27,302 bases of DNA from an uncultured Lachnospiraceae bacterium (GTDB lineage: Bacteria > Bacillota > Clostridia > Lachnospirales > Lachnospiraceae). Where the stretch lies: assembly GCA_910588875.1 (NCBI GenBank), contig CAJURT010000034.1, positions 10,887-38,188 on the forward strand, given 5' to 3'. Positions 8,050 to 15,623 of the stretch are shown piece by piece. The translations under genes and the position numbers were made by a program. How positions within the stretch are numbered: position 1 is the stretch's first letter; each line of letters opens with the position of its first letter. The notes beneath the pieces were generated by a model. That model was not told the origin of the DNA, searched no databases, and saw only the letters and a program-made list of their open reading frames with translations.

Positions 8050-9165
8050 ATGGCTAAAGATAACAAAACCTACCAGATTTTCATCATCAATCCAGGTTCC
8101 ACATCCACCAAGCTGTCCTTATTTGAGAATGAAAACAATCTTTTCACCACGGATGTCTTCCATGACTCTTCCGAATTGAAGCAATTCCCAACGATCAATG
8201 ACCAGCTGGGCTACCGTATGGATGTGGTCAAAAAATTCCTTGCCGATAACCAGATCGACTTGTCCAATATCGATGCCATTGTGGGAAGGGGCGGCGGATG
8301 CTGCCCGGTTCCCAGCGGAATCTACCGGATTGACAAACGCTTGATCGAGGATACAAAAGCTGCCAGGGGCGGTGTCCGCCATGCATCTATGCTGGGAGTC
8401 CAGATGGCTGATATCCTCTGTCAGCATTACGGAGGGCAGATGTTCATGATTGACCCGCCGGTTGTGGATGAACTATGGGATTTGGCACGCATAACCGGAG
8501 TGGATGGCATATACCGTACCACCGGTTCCCATGCCTTAAATCTCAAGGCAACCGCCCGCAGGCACGCATCCTTAATAGGAAAAAAATATGAAGAATGCAA
8601 TTTTATCGCCTGCCACATAGACGGCGGCATCTCCATCACTGCCCACCATAAGGGCAGAATGGTTGACGGCAACAATGCCGGTGGCGGCGAAGGGCCTTTC
8701 ACCCCCACCCGTATGGGATCCATGGCTGTGACGGATCTGCTTTACCACTTTAAACCAGAGGATCTTGGCCGCCTGAAATCACTGTGCAGCCAGACCGGCG
8801 GCCTAAGCAGTTACTTCGGAACCTCCAATTCTGACACGGTCCACAAAATGGTGGAAAACGGCGATCCCAAAGCAACCCTGATATGGAATGCAATGGTTTA
8901 CCAGATCATCAAATGGATCGGCTCCATGGCTACTGTGCTGAAAGGCCAGGTTGACGGGATCCTCCTGACTGGGGGACTGCTGCGGTTTTCTGATGTGGAG
9001 AATCAGATCCGGGAAAGCTGCCAGTGGATTGCCCCTGTCACTTCCTATGTAGGGGAATTTGAGCAGGAGGCTATGGCAGAAGGGGCTCTGCGCGTGCTGC
9101 GGGGAGAAGAAGAAGCCCGGCAATATCCGGGAAAGCCGGTTTGGGAAGGTTTTTCCTTTACTTAG
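8050..9165 (+). CDS. buk: Butyrate kinase (or branched-chain fatty-acid kinase)
   Basis: This 371-residue enzyme belongs to the acetokinase branch of the ASKHA fold. The N-terminal phosphate-binding strand is INPGSTSTKLSLF, the central block reads HIDGGISITAHHKGR and continues NNAGGGEGPFTPTRMG, and the C-terminal adenosine-side motif is GILLTGGLLRF. It interconverts butyryl phosphate plus ADP with butyrate plus ATP, or the same with isobutyrate or isovalerate. The usual partner, phosphotransbutyrylase (ptb), normally sits next to buk but is absent here. I chose the ATG at 8050, although the preceding site (AGAAAGTG) is weak; an alternative TTG at 8020 has none. It lies close behind the chemotaxis gene. 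The family assignment is firm, the acyl specificity is not. Confidence 0.92.
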   Translation: MAKDNKTYQIFIINPGSTSTKLSLFENENNLFTTDVFHDSSELKQFPTINDQLGYRMDVVKKFLADNQIDLSNIDAIVGRGGGCCPVPSGIYRIDKRLIEDTKAARGGVRHASMLGVQMADILCQHYGGQMFMIDPPVVDELWDLARITGVDGIYRTTGSHALNLKATARRHASLIGKKYEECNFIACHIDGGISITAHHKGRMVDGNNAGGGEGPFTPTRMGSMAVTDLLYHFKPEDLGRLKSLCSQTGGLSSYFGTSNSDTVHKMVENGDPKATLIWNAMVYQIIKWIGSMATVLKGQVDGILLTGGLLRFSDVENQIRESCQWIAPVTSYVGEFEQEAMAEGALRVLRGEEEARQYPGKPVWEGFSFT

Positions 9166-9227
9166 GCAGGCACGCAACAGGCCGCCATCACTGCCCCAGA
9201 ACACCAAATACCAGGAGGAGATAAGCC

Positions 9228-9657
9228 ATGATACCTGCAAGAGCAGAGGCAGAAGGATTGTTAGCAGAAGCAGAATTGCAAAATCCCGGAGCCTGGGGAA
9301 ACCACAGCCGCGTTGTGGCACATTGCGCCGAAAAAATAGCGGAATTCATTTATCCGTCCGTCTGTAAGCGGGTATATTGGCAATTTTGACACTTCTGAGG
9401 AAGAACTGGAAATGATCAAAGCAGCATTGTTTCATGTCATTTTTGATGATTATGACCGGCTGATTCAGCTATGCGATTCCCTGGCCGGCAGTGAGGGCGT
9501 GATGGATATGGAAGAACGTATGCTTGACGTAAAAAGAAGATACGGCTCATATCCCCAGGATAAATGGGATTCCAATCTAAGGCTGAAAGAATATTTTGAA
9601 AAAAGGACGGGAAAAAATATTTATGATGTTGTGGAAAAAGAGACATACAAACCATAA
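9228..9657 (+). pseudogene. HD-domain hydrolase, broken by internal deletion and frameshift
   Basis: A good ribosome binding site (AGGAGGAGATAAGCC) leads into an ATG at 9228. The 53-codon frame contains the start of an HD domain, GNHSRVVAHCAEKIAEF, and ends at TGA 9387-9389. From about 9373 another frame continues with YIGNFDTSEEELEMIKAA, then FDDYDRLIQLCDSLAGSEGV, and ends at 9657 with the helical tail EYFEKRTGKNIYDVVEK. Together these match the two ends of small HD-domain proteins. The middle part, which should hold the HD dyad and following helices, is missing. I infer an out-of-frame deletion near 9350-9370. The downstream frame has a possible ATG at 9412 but would lack the catalytic residues. 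Confidence 0.72.
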
Positions 9658-9798
9658 ATAAGAGGGGCAAACTCGGCAGTGGATGCCCTGGAGATTCTCT
9701 CCCCCGCCAATCTGTACATGCTCCCTATCCAGAAGCAAAAAGATGCCATGAAAGAGCCGCAATATTCACCCTCCCATCTAAAGACTGGAGTTCACATC

Positions 9799-11328
9799 AT
9801 GCCGCCAAAAGACCCTATTTATGCTGCCATTGACTTAAAATCCTTCTATGCCTCTGTCGAATGTATGGAACGGGGGCTTGACCCCCTCACCACCAACCTG
9901 GTAGTGGCTGACAAGAGCCGCACGGAAAAGACGATTTGCCTTGCTGTGTCCCCTTCCTTAAAGGCCTACGGCATCCCCGGGCGCCCCCGATTGTTTGAAG
10001 TAATCCAAAAAGTGGAACAGATCAATTCCCGGAGAAGCCCCCATGCACCGGGCCATACTTTTTCCGGCTCCTCCTTCCATGACCCTGAGGTCAGGGCCCG
10101 CCCTGAATTGTCCCTGGACTATATTATTGCCACCCCCCGCATGTCCCTCTATATGGAATACAGCCTCAGAATCTACGATATTTATTTGAAATATATTGCC
10201 CCGGAGGACATCCATGTCTATTCCATTGATGAGGTTATGATTGATGTCACAGGATATCTCTCCCCCCGCCACCCCTCTGCCCGGGAACTGGTGGGAAAGA
10301 TGATTCGTGATGTGCAAAAAACCACCGGCATTTCCGCCACTGCTGGCATCGGAACAAACCTCTATCTCGCAAAAGTGGCCATGGACATTATGGCCAAGCA
10401 TGTGGATGCAGATGAGCATGGGGTCCGCATTGCAGAACTTGACGAGATATCCTACCGCAGGCTTTTGTGGAACCACCACCCCCTCACCGACTTCTGGCGC
10501 ATCGGGCATGGCTATGCAGCGAAACTGAAAGAGCACGGACTCTACACCATGGGCGACATCGCCCGCTGCTCCTTGGGAAGGCCTGGGGATTTTCACAACG
10601 AAGAACTGCTGTACCGTCTCTTTGGGATCAACGCAGAACTACTCATCGACCACGCCTGGGGCTGGGAGCCTTGCACCATGGCTGATATCAAGTCCTATCA
10701 GCCGGAGAGCAGCAGCATCGGGGGCGGCCAGGTTCTCTCCTGTCCCTACCCCTTTGACAAAGCCCGTCTGGTAATCAAGGAAATGGCTGACCAGCTGGCC
10801 CTGGATCTGGTTGACAAGAGCATGGTCGCCTCTCAGCTGGTTCTGACCGTGGGCTATGACATGGCCTGCCTCACGGACCCTCAGATAAGCCCCAAATACA
10901 CAGGGCCAATCACCACAGACCGCTATGGCCGGAAGATTCCCAAGCATGCCCATGGCACGGTAAATCTGCCCCGGCAGACCTCTTCCGCCAGGCAGATCAT
11001 CCGCTCTGCTTTAGAACTGTTTGACCGGATTGCAGACAGGAATCTTCTGATTAAGCGAATCTACATCACTGCCACCCACATAACACCAGCAGCCTCTGTC
11101 CAAAAGCCCAAAACCTTTGAACAGCTGGACCTGTTTACAGATTACGAACAATTAGAGAGGCAGCGCCAACAGGAAGAGGCCATGCTGCAAAAAGAAAGGC
11201 AGCTTCAGCAGGCCATGCTCTCTGTCAAAAAGAAGTTCGGAAAAAATGCCATATTAAAAGGCATCAGCCTGGAAGAGGGCGCCACTGCCAGGGAACGGAA
11301 CCGGCAGATCGGCGGCCATAAGGCATAA
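9799..11328 (+). CDS. Y-family DNA polymerase (DinB/UmuC-like)
   Basis: This is a 510-residue translesion polymerase. The palm motif IDLKSFYASVEC carries Asp12, and HVYSIDEVMIDV carries the catalytic pair Asp144-Glu145. Helix-hairpin-helix and little-finger regions follow. The C-terminal end KKKFGKNAILKG...RERNRQIGGHKA is typical of the long Gram-positive mobile-element/SOS type. All metal-binding acidic residues are present, so it looks functional. The start is uncertain. The ATG at 9799 has GGAG ten bases ahead and begins right at the domain. The frame is open to a GTG at 9679 preceded by AAGAGGGG, which would add 40 residues of unknown role. No LexA-type operator is visible upstream. A YolD-like gene follows, the usual partner of such polymerases. 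Confidence 0.9.
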   Translation: MPPKDPIYAAIDLKSFYASVECMERGLDPLTTNLVVADKSRTEKTICLAVSPSLKAYGIPGRPRLFEVIQKVEQINSRRSPHAPGHTFSGSSFHDPEVRARPELSLDYIIATPRMSLYMEYSLRIYDIYLKYIAPEDIHVYSIDEVMIDVTGYLSPRHPSARELVGKMIRDVQKTTGISATAGIGTNLYLAKVAMDIMAKHVDADEHGVRIAELDEISYRRLLWNHHPLTDFWRIGHGYAAKLKEHGLYTMGDIARCSLGRPGDFHNEELLYRLFGINAELLIDHAWGWEPCTMADIKSYQPESSSIGGGQVLSCPYPFDKARLVIKEMADQLALDLVDKSMVASQLVLTVGYDMACLTDPQISPKYTGPITTDRYGRKIPKHAHGTVNLPRQTSSARQIIRSALELFDRIADRNLLIKRIYITATHITPAASVQKPKTFEQLDLFTDYEQLERQRQQEEAMLQKERQLQQAMLSVKKKFGKNAILKGISLEEGATARERNRQIGGHKA

Positions 11329-11404
11329 CCCTCCTTTCCCTTATCTCCTGGCTTCCTCTTTTGGAACCGGCCTCCTCCTCAAAAACCGCAAAGAAAGGAA
11401 AACC

Positions 11405-11836
11405 ATGAACCGTTCCCAACCGCTTCCCTTCCCCTATGAGGATATTCTCTATCTCCCCCACCCGGTCTCCTCCGCCCATCCCCCCATGCCTTTATCGGAC
11501 CGGGCCGCCCAGTTTGCCCCTTTTGCCGCCCTGGCCTCCTACCATGAGGCAGTTCGGGAGGAAGCCCGTTTTACCAGTGAAAGGATTGAACTGGACGAAC
11601 ACGCCAAAGACCTTTTAGACAAGAAATTCCGTCTTCTGCAGCAACATGCCCATCTCCATCCCCAGGTCACCCTTCTCTATTTTCTTCCGGACAAGGAAAA
11701 AGCCGGCGGCACCTATGTCTCTGCCGCCGGCTTTCTGAAGAAAACAGACTGGTGTCGCCGTATGGTTATTTTACAGGATGGAACGGCCATACCTATTGAT
11801 GACATTATAGAACTCTCCGGCGCAATATTTACGTAA
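11405..11836 (+). CDS. YolD-like family protein
   Basis: This 143-residue protein has the N-terminal signature of the YolD group found beside Y-family polymerases: PYEDILYLPHPVS, then HPPMPLSDRAAQFAPFAAL. A charged helix and a beta-rich C-terminal half follow, the latter containing WCRRMVILQDGTAIPIDDI. YolD-like proteins are thought to work with UmuC-type polymerases; their molecular role is not settled. The start at 11405 has AAAGGA seven bases ahead. The gene sits 76 bases after the polymerase and is probably in the same transcript. Confidence 0.85.
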   Translation: MNRSQPLPFPYEDILYLPHPVSSAHPPMPLSDRAAQFAPFAALASYHEAVREEARFTSERIELDEHAKDLLDKKFRLLQQHAHLHPQVTLLYFLPDKEKAGGTYVSAAGFLKKTDWCRRMVILQDGTAIPIDDIIELSGAIFT

Positions 11837-11869
11837 ATGCCGGTTTTCTATATCTTTCCGACATTTCAA

Positions 11870-11889
11870 GGCAGGCCTCACGGCCTGCC
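11870..11889. terminator. Hairpin between convergent genes
   Basis: GGCAGGCC, the loop TCAC and GGCCTGCC form a perfect eight-pair stem in the 78-base gap between the YolD-like gene and the convergent permease gene. Neither strand has a clear T-run after it, so it is at best a weak, possibly bidirectional terminator. Confidence 0.5.
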
Positions 11890-11914
11890 CCCATTCATAT
11901 CCTATTCTCCCCCA

Positions 11915-13210
11915 TCACAGCACAAAGGAAAGGATTAGGTTAAATGCCACCGATGACAGCACACTCACCGGTACCGCCACAAACAGAAGCTTCGGGAACA
12001 TCTCATTGCGTTCCTCCTCCGTGCTGCAGGAGCCAAGCACCAGGCTTCCGCCGGAAGAAAAGGGAGAGATTGCCGAACTTTGTGCTCCGATCACGATACA
12101 GGCAAACAAAATCAACGGATTGATTCCCGTGGTTCCTGCCAGAGTTGGCACCAGCGGGAGCAGAGCCGGGCATACCACACCCAGGGTACTGGAGAAAAAA
12201 CTCATGATGGCACCGATAATGCTAAAAGCAATCGGCACAATCCAGGCCGGCAGGCTGCTCCCGGCCCAGGCCGCCAGAAGGTCAATGGTTCCGGCCTCAA
12301 TGGCTACATTGATCAACATCCCCACACCGCAGATCATTATAATCGTATTCCAGGGTACTTTGGCAATCACCTCTTTCTGGGGCGCCAGGCCGAAAAACAT
12401 GGCAATGACCGAAAACAACACTGCCACCAGCCCCACATCCATCTTGCTGTTGATGAATGAGACCACCTTTGCATCCGGCAGAAGAATATGTAAAACCGGG
12501 AAAGCCAGAACCACTGCAATCATGGCAATCATCAGGTACAGATTCACCCTTTGCTTGTCCGTGAAAGGCTCTGGTTTTTCAAAGGTTATTCCCTTCCCAA
12601 TGCTGCGGTTACTCTTGGGGATATACCGGAATGCCCCAATCAGCAGCAGGGAGAACAGCACACTTCCCACAAAGATCACCGCCGTATAAGAAAATGCCGC
12701 ATCTCCCAGGCCATTCTCCTCCATCAGCCCCCTGAAAATAATTCCGCTGCCGCTGGTCATAAAATTGGCTCCCGACAATGCGCCACAGTTAATTGCCACT
12801 GCGCCTGTAAGCTGATCCATCTTTGCTTCCTTGCAGATCAATATAGTAACCGGTGCCATAAACGCCATAACCGTAAAAAATCCTGCTCCCAGGGCTGCAA
12901 TACCGGCACTGGCCAGATACAAGGCAAAAGGCAGAAGCCCCGGGAATCTGCGGCAGGCATACAAAAGATATCTGGCCGTTTTCTCCAGAGTCCCGTTGAC
13001 CAGGGCAAAATTATAAAACAAGGAAACCGAAAAAATCACGAACATAGTACTCACCGGCCATCCCGCAATGACTTCCTTGGTTTTCATCCCCATGGCAAAA
13101 CAACCGATCAGATAGGCAAACACAATCGCAAAAAATCCCGTATTAAATTTAGTCTTATACCCGATGGCAACCGACAGCGCAATGGCCCCAATAATTAATG
13201 CGCTCAGCAT
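11915..13210 (-). CDS. MatC/SLC13-type carboxylate permease
   Basis: This 431-residue membrane protein has about eleven to twelve hydrophobic helices. The N-terminal half resembles the dicarboxylate carrier MatC N-terminal domain (KTKFNTGFFAIVFAYLIG and FYNFALVNGTLEKTARYLL). The two halves each carry a small-residue-rich loop, NCGALSGANFMTSGSG and GAQSSAISPFSSGGSLV, as in SLC13/DASS-like ion-coupled transporters. It most likely imports a carboxylate across the cytoplasmic membrane; the substrate cannot be read from the sequence. The start at 13210 follows AAAGGAGGGAAGGAT; 16 upstream codons are also open but lack a site. It lies 13 bases downstream of the hydrolase gene, so the pair is an operon, probably controlled by the divergent LysR protein. 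Confidence 0.82.
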   Translation of the reverse strand: MLSALIIGAIALSVAIGYKTKFNTGFFAIVFAYLIGCFAMGMKTKEVIAGWPVSTMFVIFSVSLFYNFALVNGTLEKTARYLLYACRRFPGLLPFALYLASAGIAALGAGFFTVMAFMAPVTILICKEAKMDQLTGAVAINCGALSGANFMTSGSGIIFRGLMEENGLGDAAFSYTAVIFVGSVLFSLLLIGAFRYIPKSNRSIGKGITFEKPEPFTDKQRVNLYLMIAMIAVVLAFPVLHILLPDAKVVSFINSKMDVGLVAVLFSVIAMFFGLAPQKEVIAKVPWNTIIMICGVGMLINVAIEAGTIDLLAAWAGSSLPAWIVPIAFSIIGAIMSFFSSTLGVVCPALLPLVPTLAGTTGINPLILFACIVIGAQSSAISPFSSGGSLVLGSCSTEEERNEMFPKLLFVAVPVSVLSSVAFNLILSFVL

Positions 13211-13223
13211 ATCCTTCCCTCCT

Positions 13224-14084
13224 TTACCTGATGCCCAACAGTTCTGCCTGGATATCATGGGTCATATAGCGGAGTTCCTTCTCTCCCACCCCATGGTCCG
13301 ACAGATACTGCATATACTGTTCCAGTGCGATCTCCCAGTTAGGGTTTTCCACCTGTCCCCCGTCCGTGGATACCATCACATTCCGATACCCACATGCCTG
13401 CACTGCTTCCAGGTTCATGGGCAGGTTGCTCTTATACTTCCCCCCTCCCATGGGCTGGGCAAAGCAATGCTCCAGGATCACATTATAATCCTTCACTATC
13501 CGCACCTGTTCCTCCAGGCTCATGCCTACCATCCACCACTCCGGATGGGTTACCACCAGCTTCTTTACCCCTGCATCCCTGGCTGCCTCCACTATCCGGA
13601 AGCATTCCTCCGGAGATACATGGCCGGTCCCCAGCACCGCATCATAATCCCTTACCAGCCGGAATACGTCTAACAGCTTTGGCACTACCCTGCCGCCCTG
13701 AATCACCTCCACACAATCCGCCGGATCCTGGTTCTGTTTCAACATATTGTTCCTGGCAGACTGGGTGGGCAGCCAGATCACCTTTGCCCCCAGCTTCAGC
13801 CCACTCTCCACTGCCCAGGGATTAATGCCTCCCATCTGCCGGTTCATGGTGACACTGCCGAACATAGTAAAGTCATTGTCCCCCCGATGCAGGATCTCAT
13901 TGTGGCGGTTGCATAAGTATGCCCGGTCTACCGTAGTTCCCTGGTGGGTCTTGATCACGATTGCCCTGGCTCCCACACGGATCCCTGCCTCCATCAGTTC
14001 AAAATCATCATATGCCCGGTGCCGGATATCCGGATTGGAATGCACATGCATATCGATGACCCCCTGTAGTGATACTTTTCCCAT
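13224..14084 (-). CDS. DUF6282-like metal-dependent (amidohydrolase-type) hydrolase
   Basis: This 286-residue TIM-barrel-type protein begins with the metal motif DMHVHSNPD (His13, His15). Later strand-end residues follow: VVTHPEWW (His180), LEHCF and STDGGQ (Asp241), the spacing expected for an amidohydrolase-like metal centre. I recognise it as close to the DUF6282 group, whose substrates are unknown. The ATG at 14084 is preceded by AGGAGGAAGGAAGAT. It is the first gene of an operon with the permease 13 bases downstream and is divergent from a LysR regulator. This suggests it opens or hydrolyses the imported carboxylate or its inducer-like derivative. That role is inferred from context only. 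Confidence 0.78.
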   Translation of the reverse strand: MGKVSLQGVIDMHVHSNPDIRHRAYDDFELMEAGIRVGARAIVIKTHQGTTVDRAYLCNRHNEILHRGDNDFTMFGSVTMNRQMGGINPWAVESGLKLGAKVIWLPTQSARNNMLKQNQDPADCVEVIQGGRVVPKLLDVFRLVRDYDAVLGTGHVSPEECFRIVEAARDAGVKKLVVTHPEWWMVGMSLEEQVRIVKDYNVILEHCFAQPMGGGKYKSNLPMNLEAVQACGYRNVMVSTDGGQVENPNWEIALEQYMQYLSDHGVGEKELRYMTHDIQAELLGIR

Positions 14085-14143
14085 ATCTTCCTTCCTCCTA
14101 CTAAATTTTGTCTTGTAATTGACATGTTTTTATCATATAATGA

Positions 14144-14156
14144 ATCAAAGATTGAT
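14144..14156. promoter_or_regulatory. Likely LysR operator dyad
   Basis: ATCAAAGATTGAT has perfect five-base arms (ATCAA/TTGAT) around a three-base centre. It overlaps the -35 of the lysR promoter. It also lies just upstream of a minus-strand TATGAT box that could serve the hydrolase-permease operon, whose -35 is poor. That is the arrangement expected for a LysR protein repressing itself and activating the divergent genes. Confidence 0.5.
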
Positions 14157-14180
14157 GAAACTGAAAATACTTTATATACT
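14152..14180 (+). promoter_or_regulatory. Promoter of the LysR gene at 14278
   Basis: TTGATG (14152-14157), a 17-base spacer and TATACT (14175-14180). Transcription would start near 14187, giving a leader of about 90 bases that includes the long hairpin at 14216-14257. Confidence 0.65.
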
Positions 14181-14215
14181 ATATCGAAAAAACCGATAGC
14201 ACAAAATAAAACAGC

Positions 14216-14257
14216 CCTAATCGGTGTACCCTTTTTAGGAAGGGCACACCGATTAGG
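14216..14257 (+). other. Long near-perfect hairpin in the lysR leader
   Basis: The left arm CCTAATCGGTGTACCCTT (14216-14233) pairs with AAGGGCACACCGATTAGG (14240-14257). There are 17 Watson-Crick pairs and one A-C mismatch, around a loop of about six bases. The stem ends only about seven bases before the AAAGGA ribosome binding site of lysR. It is not followed by a T-run on the plus strand. On the minus strand it is followed by GCTGTTTTATTTTG, which could make it a terminator for antisense transcription. No second copy of the arm was seen in the window. Confidence 0.8.
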
Positions 14258-14277
14258 AAAAAAGGAAAGGATCCCTT

Positions 14278-15183
14278 ATGCACCTGAAAGAACTGACCTA
14301 CATCGTCACCCTGGCAGACGAACGCAGCATCTCCCGGGCTGCTGACAAGCTTTATATGGCTCAATCCAGCCTCAGCCAGTTTCTCTCCCAGTATGAATCC
14401 GAACTGGGGCTTCCTCTGTTTGTACGCACCTCCAAGGGGATACGCCCCACCTCTGCCGGAACTCTGTTTATTGACAATGCCCGCACCATCCTAACCCATT
14501 ACCGCCTAGTGCAGAATGAACTCTGGGACATGGCTGAACTAAAGGGAGGCAGCGTGATCCTGGGAATCAGTTCCTTCCGCGGGAGACATATGCTTCCCAA
14601 AATATTAAAACCATTCTATGAGAAATACCCCAATGTCCGGGTTGATATCGTGGAACAGAACAGCATGGCCCTCGAAGACCGCCTGATAGAAGGCTCTATT
14701 GATCTGGCTATCGTGGCCTTACCTCTTACCCGCCTGACCCACGAAGTAGAATTTATTAAAAAAGACGAAATTTTCATTGTTGCCAACCGAAAACATCCGA
14801 TTATGCAGTTTGCCCACAGGCAGAAAAATTCTCCCTATTACTGGGTTGACCTACAGGACACTGCCTCTTTTGAATACATTTTAAGTGATTATGATACTAT
14901 CCTGGGCAGCATGAGCCGTCGCCAGTTCCAAAAAGCAGGCATAAAACCCATCGCCTTCAACACCAATATCTCCGCCGATTTAGGCGCTGCCATGGCACGG
15001 GCCGGGCTGGGGCTTGCCTTCACCTACCATTCCTGCGCCGAGAATTATCCTGACACAGAATACATCTCTATTGGGAAGGATGGCGTGTTTTTGGAACTGG
15101 CACTGGCGCATCCCTACTCCACCTATCAATCCAAAGCTGCCCTTGCATTGGGAAATGTCATCCGGGAGGTGTTTTGCCATTAA
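14278..15183 (+). CDS. LysR-family transcriptional regulator
   Basis: This 301-residue protein opens with the LysR helix-turn-helix (ELTYIVTLADERSISRAADK, then LYMAQSSLSQFLSQYE) and a linker helix, followed by a two-lobed inducer-binding domain (about residues 90-300). It is divergent from the hydrolase-permease operon and most likely controls it in response to the transported compound. The start at 14278 follows AAAGGA with a six-base spacer. The preceding leader folds into a strong hairpin. The last 26 bases overlap a short convergent open frame. Confidence 0.93.
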   Translation: MHLKELTYIVTLADERSISRAADKLYMAQSSLSQFLSQYESELGLPLFVRTSKGIRPTSAGTLFIDNARTILTHYRLVQNELWDMAELKGGSVILGISSFRGRHMLPKILKPFYEKYPNVRVDIVEQNSMALEDRLIEGSIDLAIVALPLTRLTHEVEFIKKDEIFIVANRKHPIMQFAHRQKNSPYYWVDLQDTASFEYILSDYDTILGSMSRRQFQKAGIKPIAFNTNISADLGAAMARAGLGLAFTYHSCAENYPDTEYISIGKDGVFLELALAHPYSTYQSKAALALGNVIREVFCH

Positions 15184-15253
15184 CCCGTAGGCGGCCAAAA
15201 GCCAGTACCCCGATAATAATGAGAAATACAATTCCCAGATAAACAATCTCCAT
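15158..15253 (-). pseudogene. Short membrane peptide, probably the truncated N-terminus of a permease
   Basis: A strong site, GAGGAGAGGATAAAA, precedes the ATG at 15253. The 31-residue frame starts MEIVYLGIVFLIIIGVLAFG, a single hydrophobic helix of the kind that begins many carboxylate permeases. It ends RLRVNGKTPPG, with the last codons read antisense to the end of lysR. I infer that a transporter gene was cut off by a rearrangement near 15185. A genuine small membrane protein is the alternative. It lies beyond the rubredoxin terminator and has no clear promoter. Confidence 0.45.
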
Positions 15254-15330
15254 TTTTATCCTCTCCTCTGCCTTCTTTCCCTGGATAAGGGGATACATGC
15301 CCTTGTCCACAGAAGGTATTCTGTCTTGTA

Positions 15331-15356
15331 TAAAAACTCCGCCCCAAAGGGGCGGA
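15331..15356 (-). terminator. Rho-independent terminator of the rubredoxin gene
   Basis: On the minus strand TCCGCCCC, a three-base loop and GGGGCGGA form an eight-pair GC-rich stem followed by GTTTTTA. It starts 16 bases after the rubredoxin stop. Confidence 0.85.
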
Positions 15357-15371
15357 TCGAAAGCTGCCTGA

Positions 15372-15527
15372 TTATGCCACTGAGAACTGATCTTTTCCCA
15401 CAAAACACAGGGGGCACTCAAAATCCTCCGGAATATCCTCCCATTTTGTCCCAGGGGCTATGCCACCGTCCGGATATCCCTGCTCCTCATCATACTCCCA
15501 GCCGCACACGTCGCATACATACTTCAT
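15372..15527 (-). CDS. Rubredoxin
   Basis: This 51-residue protein begins MKYVCDVCGWEYDEEQGYP and contains the second iron-binding pair in ECPLCFVGKDQFS. The four cysteines (two CxxC motifs) bind a single iron for one-electron transfer in the cytoplasm. Rubredoxins usually have Gly after the second CPxC; here it is Phe, a small departure. AGGAGG lies seven bases before the ATG. The gene is 96 bases after the HxlR gene on the same strand and ends at a strong terminator, so it may share the HxlR transcript. Rubredoxins often serve oxygen- or peroxide-detoxifying flavoproteins in anaerobes. Confidence 0.95.
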   Translation of the reverse strand: MKYVCDVCGWEYDEEQGYPDGGIAPGTKWEDIPEDFECPLCFVGKDQFSVA

Positions 15528-15623
15528 CGTTTTTCCTCCTTTTTGTCCGGATACTCTTCTTTTCTGTGCATCCTTTCTTTTTGCCTGCGCACTACTCTAT
15601 TGTAAAGGAAACCCCTCTTTCCG

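Noticed and set aside
9658..9798. LexA/SOS-type operator before the Y-family polymerase
   Set aside because: I looked for GAAC-N4-6-GTTC-like dyads and found none in this stretch.
12006..13198. Long plus-strand frames opposite the permease gene
   Set aside because: Antisense shadows of a well-defined membrane protein; no recognisable family or ribosome binding site.
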